A stretch of 22,678 bases of DNA. It comes from Muribaculaceae bacterium. Its GTDB lineage: Bacteria; Pseudomonadota; Alphaproteobacteria; Rs-D84. Shown here in pieces: positions 1-6,698 of the stretch. The stretch's first letter is position 1. Every line of letters starts with the position of its first letter. The DNA lies in contig JAMPEH010000027.1 in assembly GCA_023665245.1 (NCBI GenBank), positions 1 to 22,678 on the forward strand, in the 5' to 3' direction. The notes beneath the pieces were generated by a model, which saw only the letters and a list, made by a program, of their open reading frames with translations, was not told the DNA's origin and did no database searches. The position numbers were made by a program, and so were the translations under genes.

Positions 1-1118
1 TCATTGGCACTCATCCAGCCGTTCTGCCTTGCCGTGGCATACCCGCTCATGCGGCTCTGGTAATCTCCACGGAGCAGCCCTTCCACGTTGAACTTCACGA
101 AGTATGTTTTCTTTTCCTCCGGCGTCAGGAGCGTCCGCTGTATGGACTGCTCCCATCTGACCACCCAGGGATCGAGCGTGTACTTCACGAACTCAAGGGA
201 CTGCTGCTCTATATTGGAAAAGCTCGACTTCTCAAGGTCGCCCACCATGTGCGGAGGTACTCTGAAAATCCGGGCTATCTCATTGATCTGGAACTTCCTC
301 GTTTCCAAAAACTGCGCCTGTTCCGGCGAGATGGAGATGGGCGTGTATTTAAGTCCCTCCTCCAGCACGGCGATCTTGTTGCTGTTCGCCGACCCTCCGA
401 ACTGGCTCATCCACGACTCGCGCACCCTCTGAGGGTCCTTGATTGTACCTGGATGCTCCAAAACGCCACTCGGAGCCGCGCCGTTTGCAAAGAACTTGCT
501 GCCGTACTCCTCTGTGGCAATCGCAAGCCCGATGGCGTTCTTTGCCATCGCTATCGGCGAGTATCCCACCAGCCCGTCAAAGCCGAGTCCAGGGATATGC
601 AGCACATCGGAAGGATGAAGGATGACCGTGGAATTGTTATCCTTCGGTAGCTCCTCCTGTGACTTCTGATAGGTGTAATAAAGCTGTCCTGTCTCATCCC
701 GGCTGACGGTCATCTTGTTCGGCATCAGCGGATACAGTGCCACGACCTCGCCTTTGCCGTTGCGGATGATCTGCGCATAAGCATTTCCCCAAAGTAAAAG
801 ATGAGTCATCAGTGTTTCCCTGAACACGAATGAACTCATCTCCGGGTTTGGCTCGTCATGGAGCAGAAGGTATAACGGATGGTCGAGTGCTTTTTCCTTG
901 CCTCCGTCTTCCTTGTAGCGGTACATATGGAGTGGCAGTCCTGCGATTGCCTCCGACAGGATACGCACACAGGCATACACCGCCGTCATCTGCATGGCGC
1001 TCCGCTCGGTCACCACCTTGCCGGACGAGCTGCCGCCCATGTAAAAGGCATACCTCGAACCGACCGTGCTGTCGGTGGGCTTATCCCTTGACCGAAACAA
1101 ACCGCTGAATATTCCCAT
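1..1118 (-). CDS. Phage portal protein, HK97 family (partial, C-terminus beyond window)
   Basis: The frame is open from an ATG at 1118 to the left edge, giving 372 residues without a stop. Portal proteins form the dodecameric ring at the capsid vertex through which DNA is packaged and ejected. The translation has the family's usual order: an N-terminal segment with YACVRILSEAIAGLPLHMY, then a DHPLYLLLHDEPNPEMSS stretch, then WGNAYAQIIRN, the HIPGLGFDGLVGYSPI segment near the middle, and the RIFRVPPHMVGDL segment towards the C-terminus. The start lies 20 nt past the large terminase stop, with GGAAGGAG upstream and an in-frame TGA two codons before the ATG, so no earlier start is possible. Typical portals are about 400 residues or more, so only the last part is missing. 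The TerL-portal order is standard for this phage type. Confidence 0.95.
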   Translation of the reverse strand, partial: MGIFSGLFRSRDKPTDSTVGSRYAFYMGGSSSGKVVTERSAMQMTAVYACVRILSEAIAGLPLHMYRYKEDGGKEKALDHPLYLLLHDEPNPEMSSFVFRETLMTHLLLWGNAYAQIIRNGKGEVVALYPLMPNKMTVSRDETGQLYYTYQKSQEELPKDNNSTVILHPSDVLHIPGLGFDGLVGYSPIAMAKNAIGLAIATEEYGSKFFANGAAPSGVLEHPGTIKDPQRVRESWMSQFGGSANSNKIAVLEEGLKYTPISISPEQAQFLETRKFQINEIARIFRVPPHMVGDLEKSSFSNIEQQSLEFVKYTLDPWVVRWEQSIQRTLLTPEEKKTYFVKFNVEGLLRGDYQSRMSGYATARQNGWMSAN

Positions 1119-1137
1119 ATCTCATCACGCTCCTTCC

Positions 1138-2739
1138 TCATATAAACAAAATCCCACGGGAGTCATACACGCTCTCGTGAGATTCGTTGCCGCACCGGAT
1201 CGCCCGGTCGAGTGCCATGATGGTCGCAATCGCACCATCGATTTTTTCTGTCGATTTTTCCTTGTCTGCCTTGATGTTCCCGGCAGGATCAGTGCGGATA
1301 TAGATGTTATCCATCATCCACCGCAGGACGGGATGCCCGCCGTGAGCAATCTTCTCCTCCAAGGTCAGCTTCATCAGTTCCTTGGTCGGCGGAGACATAT
1401 CCTTGAAGCCTTGTCCGAACGGCACGACCGTAAATCCCATGCCCTCAAGGTTCTGCACCATCTGCACAGCACCCCAACGGTCAAACGCAATCTCCCGGAT
1501 GTTGAACCTCTCTCCGAGCCGCTCGATGAACTTCTCGATATATCCGTAGTGAACGACATTGCCCTCCGTGGTCATCAGAAGTCCCTGCCGTTCCCACAGA
1601 TCGTAGGGAACATGGTCGCGCTTTACACGAAGGTCGAGCGTGTCCTCCGGCACCCAGAAGTATGGGAGGATACTGTATTTGACCTCCTCGTCCTGCGGCG
1701 GGAATACGAGAACGAACGCCGTAATATCTGTGGTGCTTGAAAGGTCAAGCCCGCCGTAGCAGATGCGACCTTCCAGATCATCCTCGGATACAGCAAATGC
1801 GCAGGCATCCCATTTATCCATTGGCATCCAGCGCACCGACTGCTTCACCCATTGATTGAGCCTTAACTGCCGGAAAGCGTTCTCCTCGCCGGGATTCTGC
1901 TGTGCTGAATCACACGCTGCTTTCACCTTGTCGATACCGACCGTGATACCGAGGGATGGATTGGCTTTCTTCCAGACCTCCGGGTCCGTCCAGTCCTCGT
2001 CCTCTGCCGCACCATAGATAACGGAATAGAATGTCGGATCGACCTTCCGTCCCGCCTGGATGTCCAGGGCTTTTTGATGCACCTCATAGCAGATGGAATT
2101 CGTATCATTCCCGGCCGTGGTGATCAGGAAGTAAAGCGGCTGCATCCTTGCATCGCCGGAGCCCTGCAACATGACGTCGAACAGCTTTCTGTTCGGCTGC
2201 GTATGCAGCTCATCAAAAATAACGCCGTGGGTATTGAAACCGTGCTTATTCGCCACATCTGCTGACAACACCTGGTAGGAACTGTTGGTGGGCAGATAAG
2301 TTATTTTTTTCTGCGACTCCAGTATCTTTACGCGCTTGGCAAGAGCCGGACAGAAGCGCACCATGTCCACAGCGACGTCAAATACGATCTTCGCCTGGTT
2401 TCGGTCTGCGGCGCAACCGTACACCTCGGCGCGCTCTTCGCCGTCTCCACAGAGGAGAAGCAAAGCCACTGCCGCCGCAAGCTCACTCTTGCCCTGTTTC
2501 TTCGGTATCTCGATGTATGCCGTGTTGAACTGACGGTAGCAGTTGGGCTTCAAGATACCGAAAAGATCACGGATGATCTGCTCCTGCCAGTCGATCAGTT
2601 CAAAGGGCTTTCCCGCCCACATGCCTTTGGTGTGGCAGAGCGATTCGATGAACATGACCGCATAATCCGCAGCCTCCTTGTCATAGTGGGAGGTCTTCGC
2701 CATAAGCTGTGTCGGTTTGTATTTCTTCAGTTTTCTCAT
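1138..2739 (-). CDS. terL: Terminase large subunit (ATPase-nuclease)
   Basis: This 533-residue protein is the motor that cuts and pumps phage DNA into the prohead. The ATPase half shows a Walker A-type motif PKKQGKSE at about residues 79-86 and a Walker B VIFDE at 173-177. The nuclease half shows GGLDLSSTTD at about 329-338 (first catalytic Asp), AFDRWG further on and a C-terminal KIDG (Asp near 501), as expected for an RNase H-fold nuclease. Length is normal and the frame is intact. I chose the ATG at 2739 because GGGAGGTGAGC sits 7-8 nt before it; the GTG nine bases upstream overlaps that ribosome site. The small subunit is about 8.2 kb upstream instead of adjacent, which is the odd feature of this packaging region. 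Confidence 0.96.
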   Translation of the reverse strand: MRKLKKYKPTQLMAKTSHYDKEAADYAVMFIESLCHTKGMWAGKPFELIDWQEQIIRDLFGILKPNCYRQFNTAYIEIPKKQGKSELAAAVALLLLCGDGEERAEVYGCAADRNQAKIVFDVAVDMVRFCPALAKRVKILESQKKITYLPTNSSYQVLSADVANKHGFNTHGVIFDELHTQPNRKLFDVMLQGSGDARMQPLYFLITTAGNDTNSICYEVHQKALDIQAGRKVDPTFYSVIYGAAEDEDWTDPEVWKKANPSLGITVGIDKVKAACDSAQQNPGEENAFRQLRLNQWVKQSVRWMPMDKWDACAFAVSEDDLEGRICYGGLDLSSTTDITAFVLVFPPQDEEVKYSILPYFWVPEDTLDLRVKRDHVPYDLWERQGLLMTTEGNVVHYGYIEKFIERLGERFNIREIAFDRWGAVQMVQNLEGMGFTVVPFGQGFKDMSPPTKELMKLTLEEKIAHGGHPVLRWMMDNIYIRTDPAGNIKADKEKSTEKIDGAIATIMALDRAIRCGNESHESVYDSRGILFI

Positions 2740-2760
2740 AATGCTCACCTCCCGAATGGC

Positions 2761-2786
2761 ATAAAAAATGACCTGCCAATGGCAAG
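2761..2786 (-). terminator. Weak candidate intrinsic terminator upstream of terL
   Basis: Read on the minus strand, a six-pair stem (CTTGCC / GGCAGG, one G-U pair, loop ATT) is followed after a few bases by a run of six T. It lies between the last accessory cassette and the large terminase, about 20 nt before the terL start codon. The stem is short and the T run is slightly displaced, so termination would be partial at best. Confidence 0.3.
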
Positions 2787-2812
2787 CCGTCCATAAATCT
2801 ATCTGTACGAGA

Positions 2813-2833
2813 GACAGAGCCTTTCGGCTCGTC
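2813..2833 (-). other. Stem-loop with GAAA tetraloop in terL leader
   Basis: On the minus strand GAGCC-GAAA-GGCTC forms a five-pair stem closed by a GNRA tetraloop, extended by three further pairs after a one-base bulge. No T run follows, so it is not a terminator on its own. It may act as an mRNA structural element after the 92-aa gene. Role unknown. Confidence 0.4.
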
Positions 2834-2859
2834 CCTTTGGTTATTCGTTTTTCTGTATC

Positions 2860-3138
2860 TTACTGCTGCATCGCCCAGGCGATTGCGTGGCCGTCATCAT
2901 CGAACTCGACCTCGCTTGCCGCATAAAGCCCGATGCTGCTTTCACAGTCGTGCTTGCCGTCCTCAAGGTATTCGTAGACCGCTCCGAAGTAGGAAGGCTT
3001 GTTCTGCCCGTTGTAGTAATACCCGGCAAGAAGCACCTTGTCTCCGAAGTTCAGTACCTTGCTCCAGCGGCATTCCAAGTCCTCTGGCGTGGTGGGGTTC
3101 GGCAGTCTGTAGGTTCTCATTGCATCGTTGATTGTCAT
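2860..3138 (-). CDS. Conserved 92-aa phage/mobile-element protein of unknown function (cassette A)
   Basis: This is a soluble 92-residue protein with no signal peptide or membrane segment. It is rich in aromatic and acidic residues, with a central LLAGYYYNGQNKPSYFGAVY stretch and a C-terminal VEFDDDGHAIAWAMQQ. I do not recognise a characterised family, though the text resembles small conserved proteins of Clostridia prophages and integrative elements. The ATG at 3138 has GGAGGACAAAGACC before it. It is a single-gene unit with its own copy of the repeated promoter element just upstream and a hairpin-rich gap downstream, which suggests independent expression. A small anti-defence or host-takeover role is possible but unsupported. 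Confidence 0.8.
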   Translation of the reverse strand: MTINDAMRTYRLPNPTTPEDLECRWSKVLNFGDKVLLAGYYYNGQNKPSYFGAVYEYLEDGKHDCESSIGLYAASEVEFDDDGHAIAWAMQQ

Positions 3139-3173
3139 GGTCTTTGTCCTCCGTTTGCTTTGTTTTCCCTTTC

Positions 3174-3271
3174 GGTATGTACATATATCACTCTGAACGG
3201 TAATAATAGCAAGTCATTTCTGTAAAAATCTGAGCTATAATCTACACAAATATCCGAAGGGGAAATTGTGT
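3174..3271 (-). repeat. Intergenic cassette element, copy 1
   Basis: The 82-nt core at 3174-3255 is nearly the same sequence as 3783-3864, and related copies lie at 5648-5718 and 6699-6752. Read on the minus strand it holds GGATATTTGTGTAGATTAT, then AGAAAT, the -35 and -10 boxes and GTACATACC. The first part pairs with ACACAA at the other side (arms 3244-3255 and 3261-3271) to form an imperfect stem-loop directly after the upstream gene's stop. Confidence 0.85.
3182..3212 (-). promoter_or_regulatory. Promoter for cassette A (92-aa gene)
   Basis: On the minus strand TTGCTA (3212-3207) is 17 bp from GATATA (3189-3184). The overlapping reading TGATATATG is an extended -10. All four copies of the element keep the same 17-bp spacing, which supports promoter function. 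A vegetative sigma factor is the likely reader; this is inferred from sequence only. Confidence 0.65.
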
Positions 3272-3282
3272 GGTTTACACCC

Positions 3283-3759
3283 TTAGTTCACGCTGAACCG
3301 GATGCCCATGACCTCGGTCGGCTCCTCATCGCCACAGCGGTCTTCGTGCCGAGTGATGGTGCAAAGCCCGTCCATCGTGCAACCTTCTGCGGCAAAGGCG
3401 TGGAGGTTCTCCATCACCGCTGTGGACTGGTTGGTGTAAACAAAGGTCTGAATGCCCGCCCTGCGGAGCGTGTCGATGAAGTCGTGTACTTCCTTTTCCC
3501 AAAGGAAATCGTCCATCTCGACCTCGTCCTGCTTGCGGCTGATGCTGCCTGCCCATGCGCGGTAGGCTTTGCTTGCACCCTGTGGGAAGGGGAAAGCCGC
3601 AGCCTTGTCCTCTTCGTACCAGGCTTTCAGTTCCTCGCTGTCCCAGCCGAGGGTGTCGATGATCTGCTGCTTGCGTTTCTTCCGTTCGACCCGCGCCTCT
3701 TCCCATGCGTAGCCGATGCGCTTCATCTCTTCAAAGTAGCTGTTGTTCGTGTTCATCAT
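3283..3759 (-). CDS. Conserved 158-aa phage/mobile-element protein of unknown function (cassette B)
   Basis: The protein is 158 residues, soluble and charged. Its N-terminal part is helical and basic (MKRIGYAWEEARVERKKRK), with WYEEDKAAAFPFPQGASKAYRAWA in the middle and a C-terminal part containing FVYTNQSTAVMENLHAFAAEG and a final MGIRFSVN. It looks like a DUF family that recurs in Clostridia prophages and conjugative elements; I recall it as DUF7698-like but cannot confirm that. No catalytic motif is evident. The ATG at 3759 follows GGAGGATAACCACC; a second ATG comes directly after it. It is a single-gene unit with its own copy of the repeated promoter element, flanked by another unit on each side. 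Confidence 0.85.
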   Translation of the reverse strand: MMNTNNSYFEEMKRIGYAWEEARVERKKRKQQIIDTLGWDSEELKAWYEEDKAAAFPFPQGASKAYRAWAGSISRKQDEVEMDDFLWEKEVHDFIDTLRRAGIQTFVYTNQSTAVMENLHAFAAEGCTMDGLCTITRHEDRCGDEEPTEVMGIRFSVN

Positions 3760-3782
3760 GGTGGTTATCCTCCGTTCGTTTT

Positions 3783-3880
3783 GGTATGTACATATATCAC
3801 TCTGAACGGTGATAATAGCAAGCTATTTCTGTAGATTTCCAAGGCATAATCTACACAAATATCCACCGCAGGATTCGTGT
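3783..3880 (-). repeat. Intergenic cassette element, copy 2
   Basis: The core at 3783-3864 (82 nt) is close to copy 1 along its whole length, including the promoter boxes and the ATTTGTGTAGATTAT block. The stem-loop arms are 3853-3864 (ACACAAATATCC) and 3871-3880 (GGATTCGTGT). The right arm differs from copy 1 by a T-to-C change that turns an A-U pair into a mismatch or G-U pair depending on strand, so the structure is only partly kept. Confidence 0.85.
3793..3821 (-). promoter_or_regulatory. Promoter for cassette B (158-aa gene)
   Basis: On the minus strand TTGCTA (3821-3816) is 17 bp from GATATA (3798-3793), with the extended -10 reading TGATATATG overlapping. Transcription would start about 30-40 nt upstream of the ATG at 3759. 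Confidence 0.65.
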
Positions 3881-3883
3881 ATA

Positions 3884-4084
3884 TTACTCCTGCGTGTGAC
3901 GGTGGATCGTCTCGATGATCTGCTCCTGCTCCTTCTCATCCACGCCGATGGACTGGAGTGCCTGCCTTGTTCCGCAGTCCGGGCAGATGAGCGTTTTGTT
4001 GTCCGTCCTCGAAAGAGCCGGAGCGCCGTGGTAGGTCTTTCCGCACAGTGGGCAGATCGCCATCCTTATCACATTATCCTTCAT
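3884..4084 (-). CDS. Small zinc-ribbon protein (cassette C)
   Basis: This 66-residue protein has two CPxCG knuckles (CPLCG and CPDCG, about 20 residues apart), a classic four-cysteine zinc ribbon, followed by a charged C-terminal helix. Such ribbons bind nucleic acid or protein partners, so it could be an adaptor. I chose the ATG at 4084 because GGGAGGTGTGCAGCT precedes it; an upstream ATG at 4117 would add 11 residues without a good ribosome site. The start overlaps the cyclotransferase-like gene by 11 nt, so the two are probably translationally coupled. It is third in a unit with the amidoligase and the GGCT-like gene, suggesting a common process. Confidence 0.85.
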   Translation of the reverse strand: MKDNVIRMAICPLCGKTYHGAPALSRTDNKTLICPDCGTRQALQSIGVDEKEQEQIIETIHRHTQE

Positions 4085-4547
4085 AGCTGCACACCTCCCT
4101 GCATTTATCGTAAGCATCGATCAGAATGTTCTTGTCGAAGTAAAAGGTGTCGTACCCTTGCAGGCAAGTCCTCATGTAGAAATTGCTCGGAACACCGATG
4201 GGACGCTCCTCGTGCATGATGTAGGCGAACGCCGTCACCGTCCTGCGCTTTCCCGTGCGGATGCCCTTGTACTTCAGTTTGATGTCCTTCTTGTAGTAGA
4301 AGGTGGGGAATCCCTCGTAACGGTCAAGCGCCGCCTCATCCGATTCCGTCACTTCCCATATCACCACAGGAACCGTGCCGCCTTCGCATTCCTCAATCGT
4401 GAGGTAGGAGCCTGTCTTGCTTCCCTTGAAAAGCAGCTCCCAGCCCGTAAGGTTCGCCGTTCCGAGGATCGTGGCGCGTGGGCAACGCATCCGCATTTGC
4501 GGAACATTAAGGTTACTGCCGTAAGCGATGTAGTATCTCTTTGCCAT
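4074..4547 (-). CDS. Gamma-glutamylcyclotransferase-like (GGCT/AIG2 fold) protein
   Basis: This 157-residue protein has the two hallmarks of the GGCT/AIG2 fold: the YGSN loop at residues 9-12, which binds the gamma-glutamyl moiety, and DRYEGFPTFY around residues 75-84, whose Glu78 matches the catalytic general base. Family members release 5-oxoproline from gamma-glutamyl amines or peptides. The gene lies directly after an amidoligase, a pairing that comparative genomics has read as formation and removal of an amide or isopeptide link; the substrate here is unknown. The start at 4547 is preceded by a region with two hairpins, one of which contains AAGGAC, the best ribosome site. The fold call is firm and the exact reaction is inferred. 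Confidence 0.9.
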   Translation of the reverse strand: MAKRYYIAYGSNLNVPQMRMRCPRATILGTANLTGWELLFKGSKTGSYLTIEECEGGTVPVVIWEVTESDEAALDRYEGFPTFYYKKDIKLKYKGIRTGKRRTVTAFAYIMHEERPIGVPSNFYMRTCLQGYDTFYFDKNILIDAYDKCREVCSYEG

Positions 4548-4557
4548 AGTCGTTACC

Positions 4558-4573
4558 GTCCTTTCTGAAGGAC
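4558..4573 (-). promoter_or_regulatory. Hairpin covering the ribosome site of the GGCT-like gene
   Basis: On the minus strand GTCCTT-CAGA-AAGGAC forms a six-pair stem whose 3' arm is the only purine-rich ribosome-site candidate before the ATG at 4547. It could lower or couple translation of the second gene of the unit. Confidence 0.4.
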
Positions 4574-4602
4574 TTAGGTTACTTGTCCTTCTACCACCTT
4601 AA

Positions 4603-4618
4603 GACCGCCGAAGCGGTC
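4603..4618 (-). other. C(UUCG)G tetraloop hairpin between amidoligase and GGCT-like genes
   Basis: On the minus strand GACCGC-TTCG-GCGGTC is a perfect six-pair stem with the exceptionally stable UUCG loop closed by C-G. Beyond a two-base mismatch the flanks CCTT and AAGG pair again. No T run follows, so it is more likely an mRNA stability or coupling element than a terminator. Confidence 0.55.
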
Positions 4619-4646
4619 AGAAGGCAGGGCATTTAACCTAGATCCT

Positions 4647-5597
4647 TCAAGCGGCGGCTCTGCCATGCCTGAATGCAGTGTCCCCGGAAAGGTTGCGGGT
4701 AAGGAAGTCCCTCGCCGTCGCGAATTCCTCTCCTATGAATCCGAGGCGTAGGAGCCAGGTTCTCATTGTGTATTTCGGATTCTCGTTCTGCTGCGGTTTC
4801 GGGCTTGCCGTCCGCACGTCCTTCGCCATCTGGCTGAGTGCGAGGCAAAGCTGAATGTAACTCTTCAGCTGTCCGGCGTGGATGCCGCCCTTGCGTTTCG
4901 CTGTCGGCTCATCGAACTGGAAGAGCCGGAACTCGATGGTGCCCTTCGTGAAGGTCGCATGGTAGTTGAGCATATGGTAGCGACTGTCGTTGTAGTGCTG
5001 CGTCCTTCCGTAGCTCGCTCCCTGCGAGGTATACCAGATGTCCGCAAGCTGGCTCATGGTCTTCGGCTTCTTGCGATTGACCGCCTGCAGGAAATTCGGG
5101 TCCACCGTGCGGCAGTACCTGTCCATGCGGTAGCGGTCGAGCTTCAAAGCCTCGGCGATCAGGCTCTCATGGCTTGCCATGATGTTTGCGAGGTTGCGGA
5201 GCGTCTGCGGCGTGTGGCCATTCGCTCCGATGTGGATGTGGACTCCGCATCCCCGGCTGGCATCGCTCTTCGCACCTGCGTGTCGAAGCTGTCTGCAAAG
5301 TTCCTGCAGGGTTTCGATGTCGCTGTAGGTAAGGATCGGCGTGACCATCTCGCATTTTTCATCGTCTGGTCCGCTGATGGAAACGTCCCTCTGGAATTTC
5401 CACTCCCTGCCGTCCGCGTCCCATGCGCTCCAAGTCATGTATCCGTTTCGGCTTGCCGTGTTCTCGTATCTGCCTGTTCCGAAGAAGTCGGCGGCAATCT
5501 TCGCTGCCTTGCTCCTCTTGATGCTGTTCATCTCGACCTCGACCCCGATGGTCTGGTTCTTCATCTCGTTAATCTGTCTCTCTGTCCTTGCGTTCAT
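4647..5597 (-). CDS. Amidoligase family protein (COOH-NH2 ligase, glutamine-synthetase-like fold)
   Basis: This 316-residue protein matches the predicted amidoligases that use ATP to join a carboxyl and an amine. Visible motifs are GVEVEM at residues 18-23, CEMVTPIL at 82-89, CGVHIHIG at 117-124, and YHMLNYHATF followed by GTIEFRLF at 207-226. These carry the Glu, His and Arg residues expected for metal and ATP binding in the glutamine-synthetase-like fold. Residues 273-312 form an extra C-terminal module nearly shared with the neighbouring 'virulence-related protein'. The ATG at 5597 follows AAGGAGGCACACACC, and the repeated promoter element lies upstream. It leads a unit with a GGCT-like gene and a zinc ribbon. 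The substrate is not known: peptide, protein tail, polyamine or modified base are all possible. Confidence 0.88.
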   Translation of the reverse strand: MNARTERQINEMKNQTIGVEVEMNSIKRSKAAKIAADFFGTGRYENTASRNGYMTWSAWDADGREWKFQRDVSISGPDDEKCEMVTPILTYSDIETLQELCRQLRHAGAKSDASRGCGVHIHIGANGHTPQTLRNLANIMASHESLIAEALKLDRYRMDRYCRTVDPNFLQAVNRKKPKTMSQLADIWYTSQGASYGRTQHYNDSRYHMLNYHATFTKGTIEFRLFQFDEPTAKRKGGIHAGQLKSYIQLCLALSQMAKDVRTASPKPQQNENPKYTMRTWLLRLGFIGEEFATARDFLTRNLSGDTAFRHGRAAA

Positions 5598-5647
5598 GGT
5601 GTGTGCCTCCTTGAAATCCTTTGTTTTCCGAGGGTTTCGTTCCCTTC

Positions 5648-5745
5648 GGTGTGTCTATATATCACTCTGAAGCACACTTATATCAAGTTATTTCTCGCCA
5701 TAATGTACACGAATATCCGCCCGTAAAATCGGCATGAATTGTGTA
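5648..5745 (-). repeat. Intergenic cassette element, copy 3 (diverged)
   Basis: The core at 5648-5718 is related to copies 1 and 2 but shorter by 11 nt, mostly between the promoter and the GTGTA block. The CTCTGAA and TATATCA blocks are intact. The upstream stem is longer here: TACACGAATATCCGCC (5706-5721) faces GGCATGAATTGTGTA (5731-5745) and ends next to the DUF4314 stop codon. Confidence 0.75.
5658..5686 (-). promoter_or_regulatory. Promoter for cassette C (amidoligase unit)
   Basis: On the minus strand TTGATA (5686-5681, five of six to the TTGACA consensus) is 17 bp from GATATA (5663-5658). This copy has the best -35 box of the four. The leader to the amidoligase ATG is about 50 nt. Confidence 0.65.
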
Positions 5746-5747
5746 GA

Positions 5748-5972
5748 TTATGCCTCGATTTTCCTTACAATGTCTTCTCCGTAGACCACGTTCAGCCCGC
5801 TGCCGTTGTCCCACCGCATGAGGAGGGAGCCAGTATCATCCACACCGGTGACGGTGCCTTTCGTTCCGACAGGTGGAGCCTGCACATCGTCCATCTGCAC
5901 AAGCTCCACTCGGCATCCGACAGGGTACTGTTTACGGACGCTCTCCACAATCTCTTTACTCGGAAACCTCAT
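5748..5972 (-). CDS. DUF4314 family protein
   Basis: This 74-residue protein has the DUF4314 layout: an N-terminal helix (MRFPSKEIVESVRKQYP), then a small beta-rich part with VGTKGTVTGVDDTGSLLMRW and GLNVVYGEDIVRKI, resembling an SH3-like or KOW-like barrel. Function is unknown; such folds often bind nucleic acid or protein tails. I chose the ATG at 5972 because GGAGGTGCTGACC precedes it, whereas the GTG at 5981 lies in that ribosome site. It overlaps the end of the 'virulence-related' gene by 17 nt, so both are one transcription unit with coupled translation. Confidence 0.9.
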   Translation of the reverse strand: MRFPSKEIVESVRKQYPVGCRVELVQMDDVQAPPVGTKGTVTGVDDTGSLLMRWDNGSGLNVVYGEDIVRKIEA

Positions 5973-6672
5973 GGTCAGCACCTCCGTTCTTGAATGCCGA
6001 GGAGCCTGTGAGGTTCTTCAGCAGGATCTTGCGCTCCACCTTGTACTCCGCGCCGATGAAACCCAGCCGCAGGAGGAAGCAGCGGAATGCGTACTTCTCG
6101 TTGTTGACTTCCTTCTCCGTGGCCGTCACGCGCTTGGCGTTCCTTGCCATCTCGCAGAGTGCGGAGACAAGGTGCATATATGCCTTTGCTGAGTCGCCGT
6201 CCATCTGCGTGAACCAGGGGAAGGATACTTTCTCGTCCCTCACCTCAATCGGAAGGCTGTCCGTACCGAGAGCCTTTTTCATGAGCGCCGCCTTGGAGTC
6301 GACGATCCTCTGCAGGTTCTCAATGGCTGCGTCCGAAAGGCTGTCCCTCGGAACCGCCACCGTAAGCCCCTCCGTTTCCGCCTGTGGCGCGTTTTCTGCG
6401 GTTTCGGATACTTCCTCGGCCTCCGAAACCCCACCGTCCTGCGGCTCACATTCAAAACCTGCGGCGGCGATGGCTTCAAGCACCTGCTCGACCTCCTCAC
6501 TATCCGCACGGTCGTCAAAGAGGAGTGTTCCGTCCTTTGTGACCGTGAAGTAGTCGATTTCATAGGCCGCCGTGGGCATCCCCATGTACTTTGCTTTCGC
6601 TCCCGTGGTGTCGGCGATGACCTTGACCAGTTCCTTGCGCTGTGCGCCCGTTACGTTGTATCTGATTTCCAT
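5956..6672 (-). CDS. 'Virulence-related protein' family, phage/ICE-associated, function unknown
   Basis: This 238-residue protein belongs to a family often named 'virulence protein' in Clostridia prophages and conjugative elements; the name is historical and nothing here shows virulence. It has an N-terminal domain (residues 1-75, MEIRYNVTGAQRKEL... with FDDRADSEE), an acidic Ala/Glu-rich linker (about 75-102), and a C-terminal domain with VEVNNEKYAFR-like charged helix and LLRLGFIG at 200-207. Residues 191-230 match the amidoligase C-terminus at 21 of 40 positions by my alignment. The ATG at 6672 follows GGAGGTTTTCGCAC; an upstream ATG at 6750 lies in the promoter element and is rejected. 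It leads the unit with DUF4314. Confidence 0.85.
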   Translation of the reverse strand: MEIRYNVTGAQRKELVKVIADTTGAKAKYMGMPTAAYEIDYFTVTKDGTLLFDDRADSEEVEQVLEAIAAAGFECEPQDGGVSEAEEVSETAENAPQAETEGLTVAVPRDSLSDAAIENLQRIVDSKAALMKKALGTDSLPIEVRDEKVSFPWFTQMDGDSAKAYMHLVSALCEMARNAKRVTATEKEVNNEKYAFRCFLLRLGFIGAEYKVERKILLKNLTGSSAFKNGGADHEVSE

Positions 6673-6698
6673 GTGCGAAAACCTCCTTTGTGTTTTTT

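Noticed and set aside
4878..5726. Plus-strand reading frame of 282 codons
   Set aside because: It mirrors the amidoligase gene, which has a ribosome site, motifs and operon context on the other strand.
5956..6672. A true virulence factor
   Set aside because: The label is inherited from old annotation; no secretion signal, toxin motif or host-interaction domain is visible.
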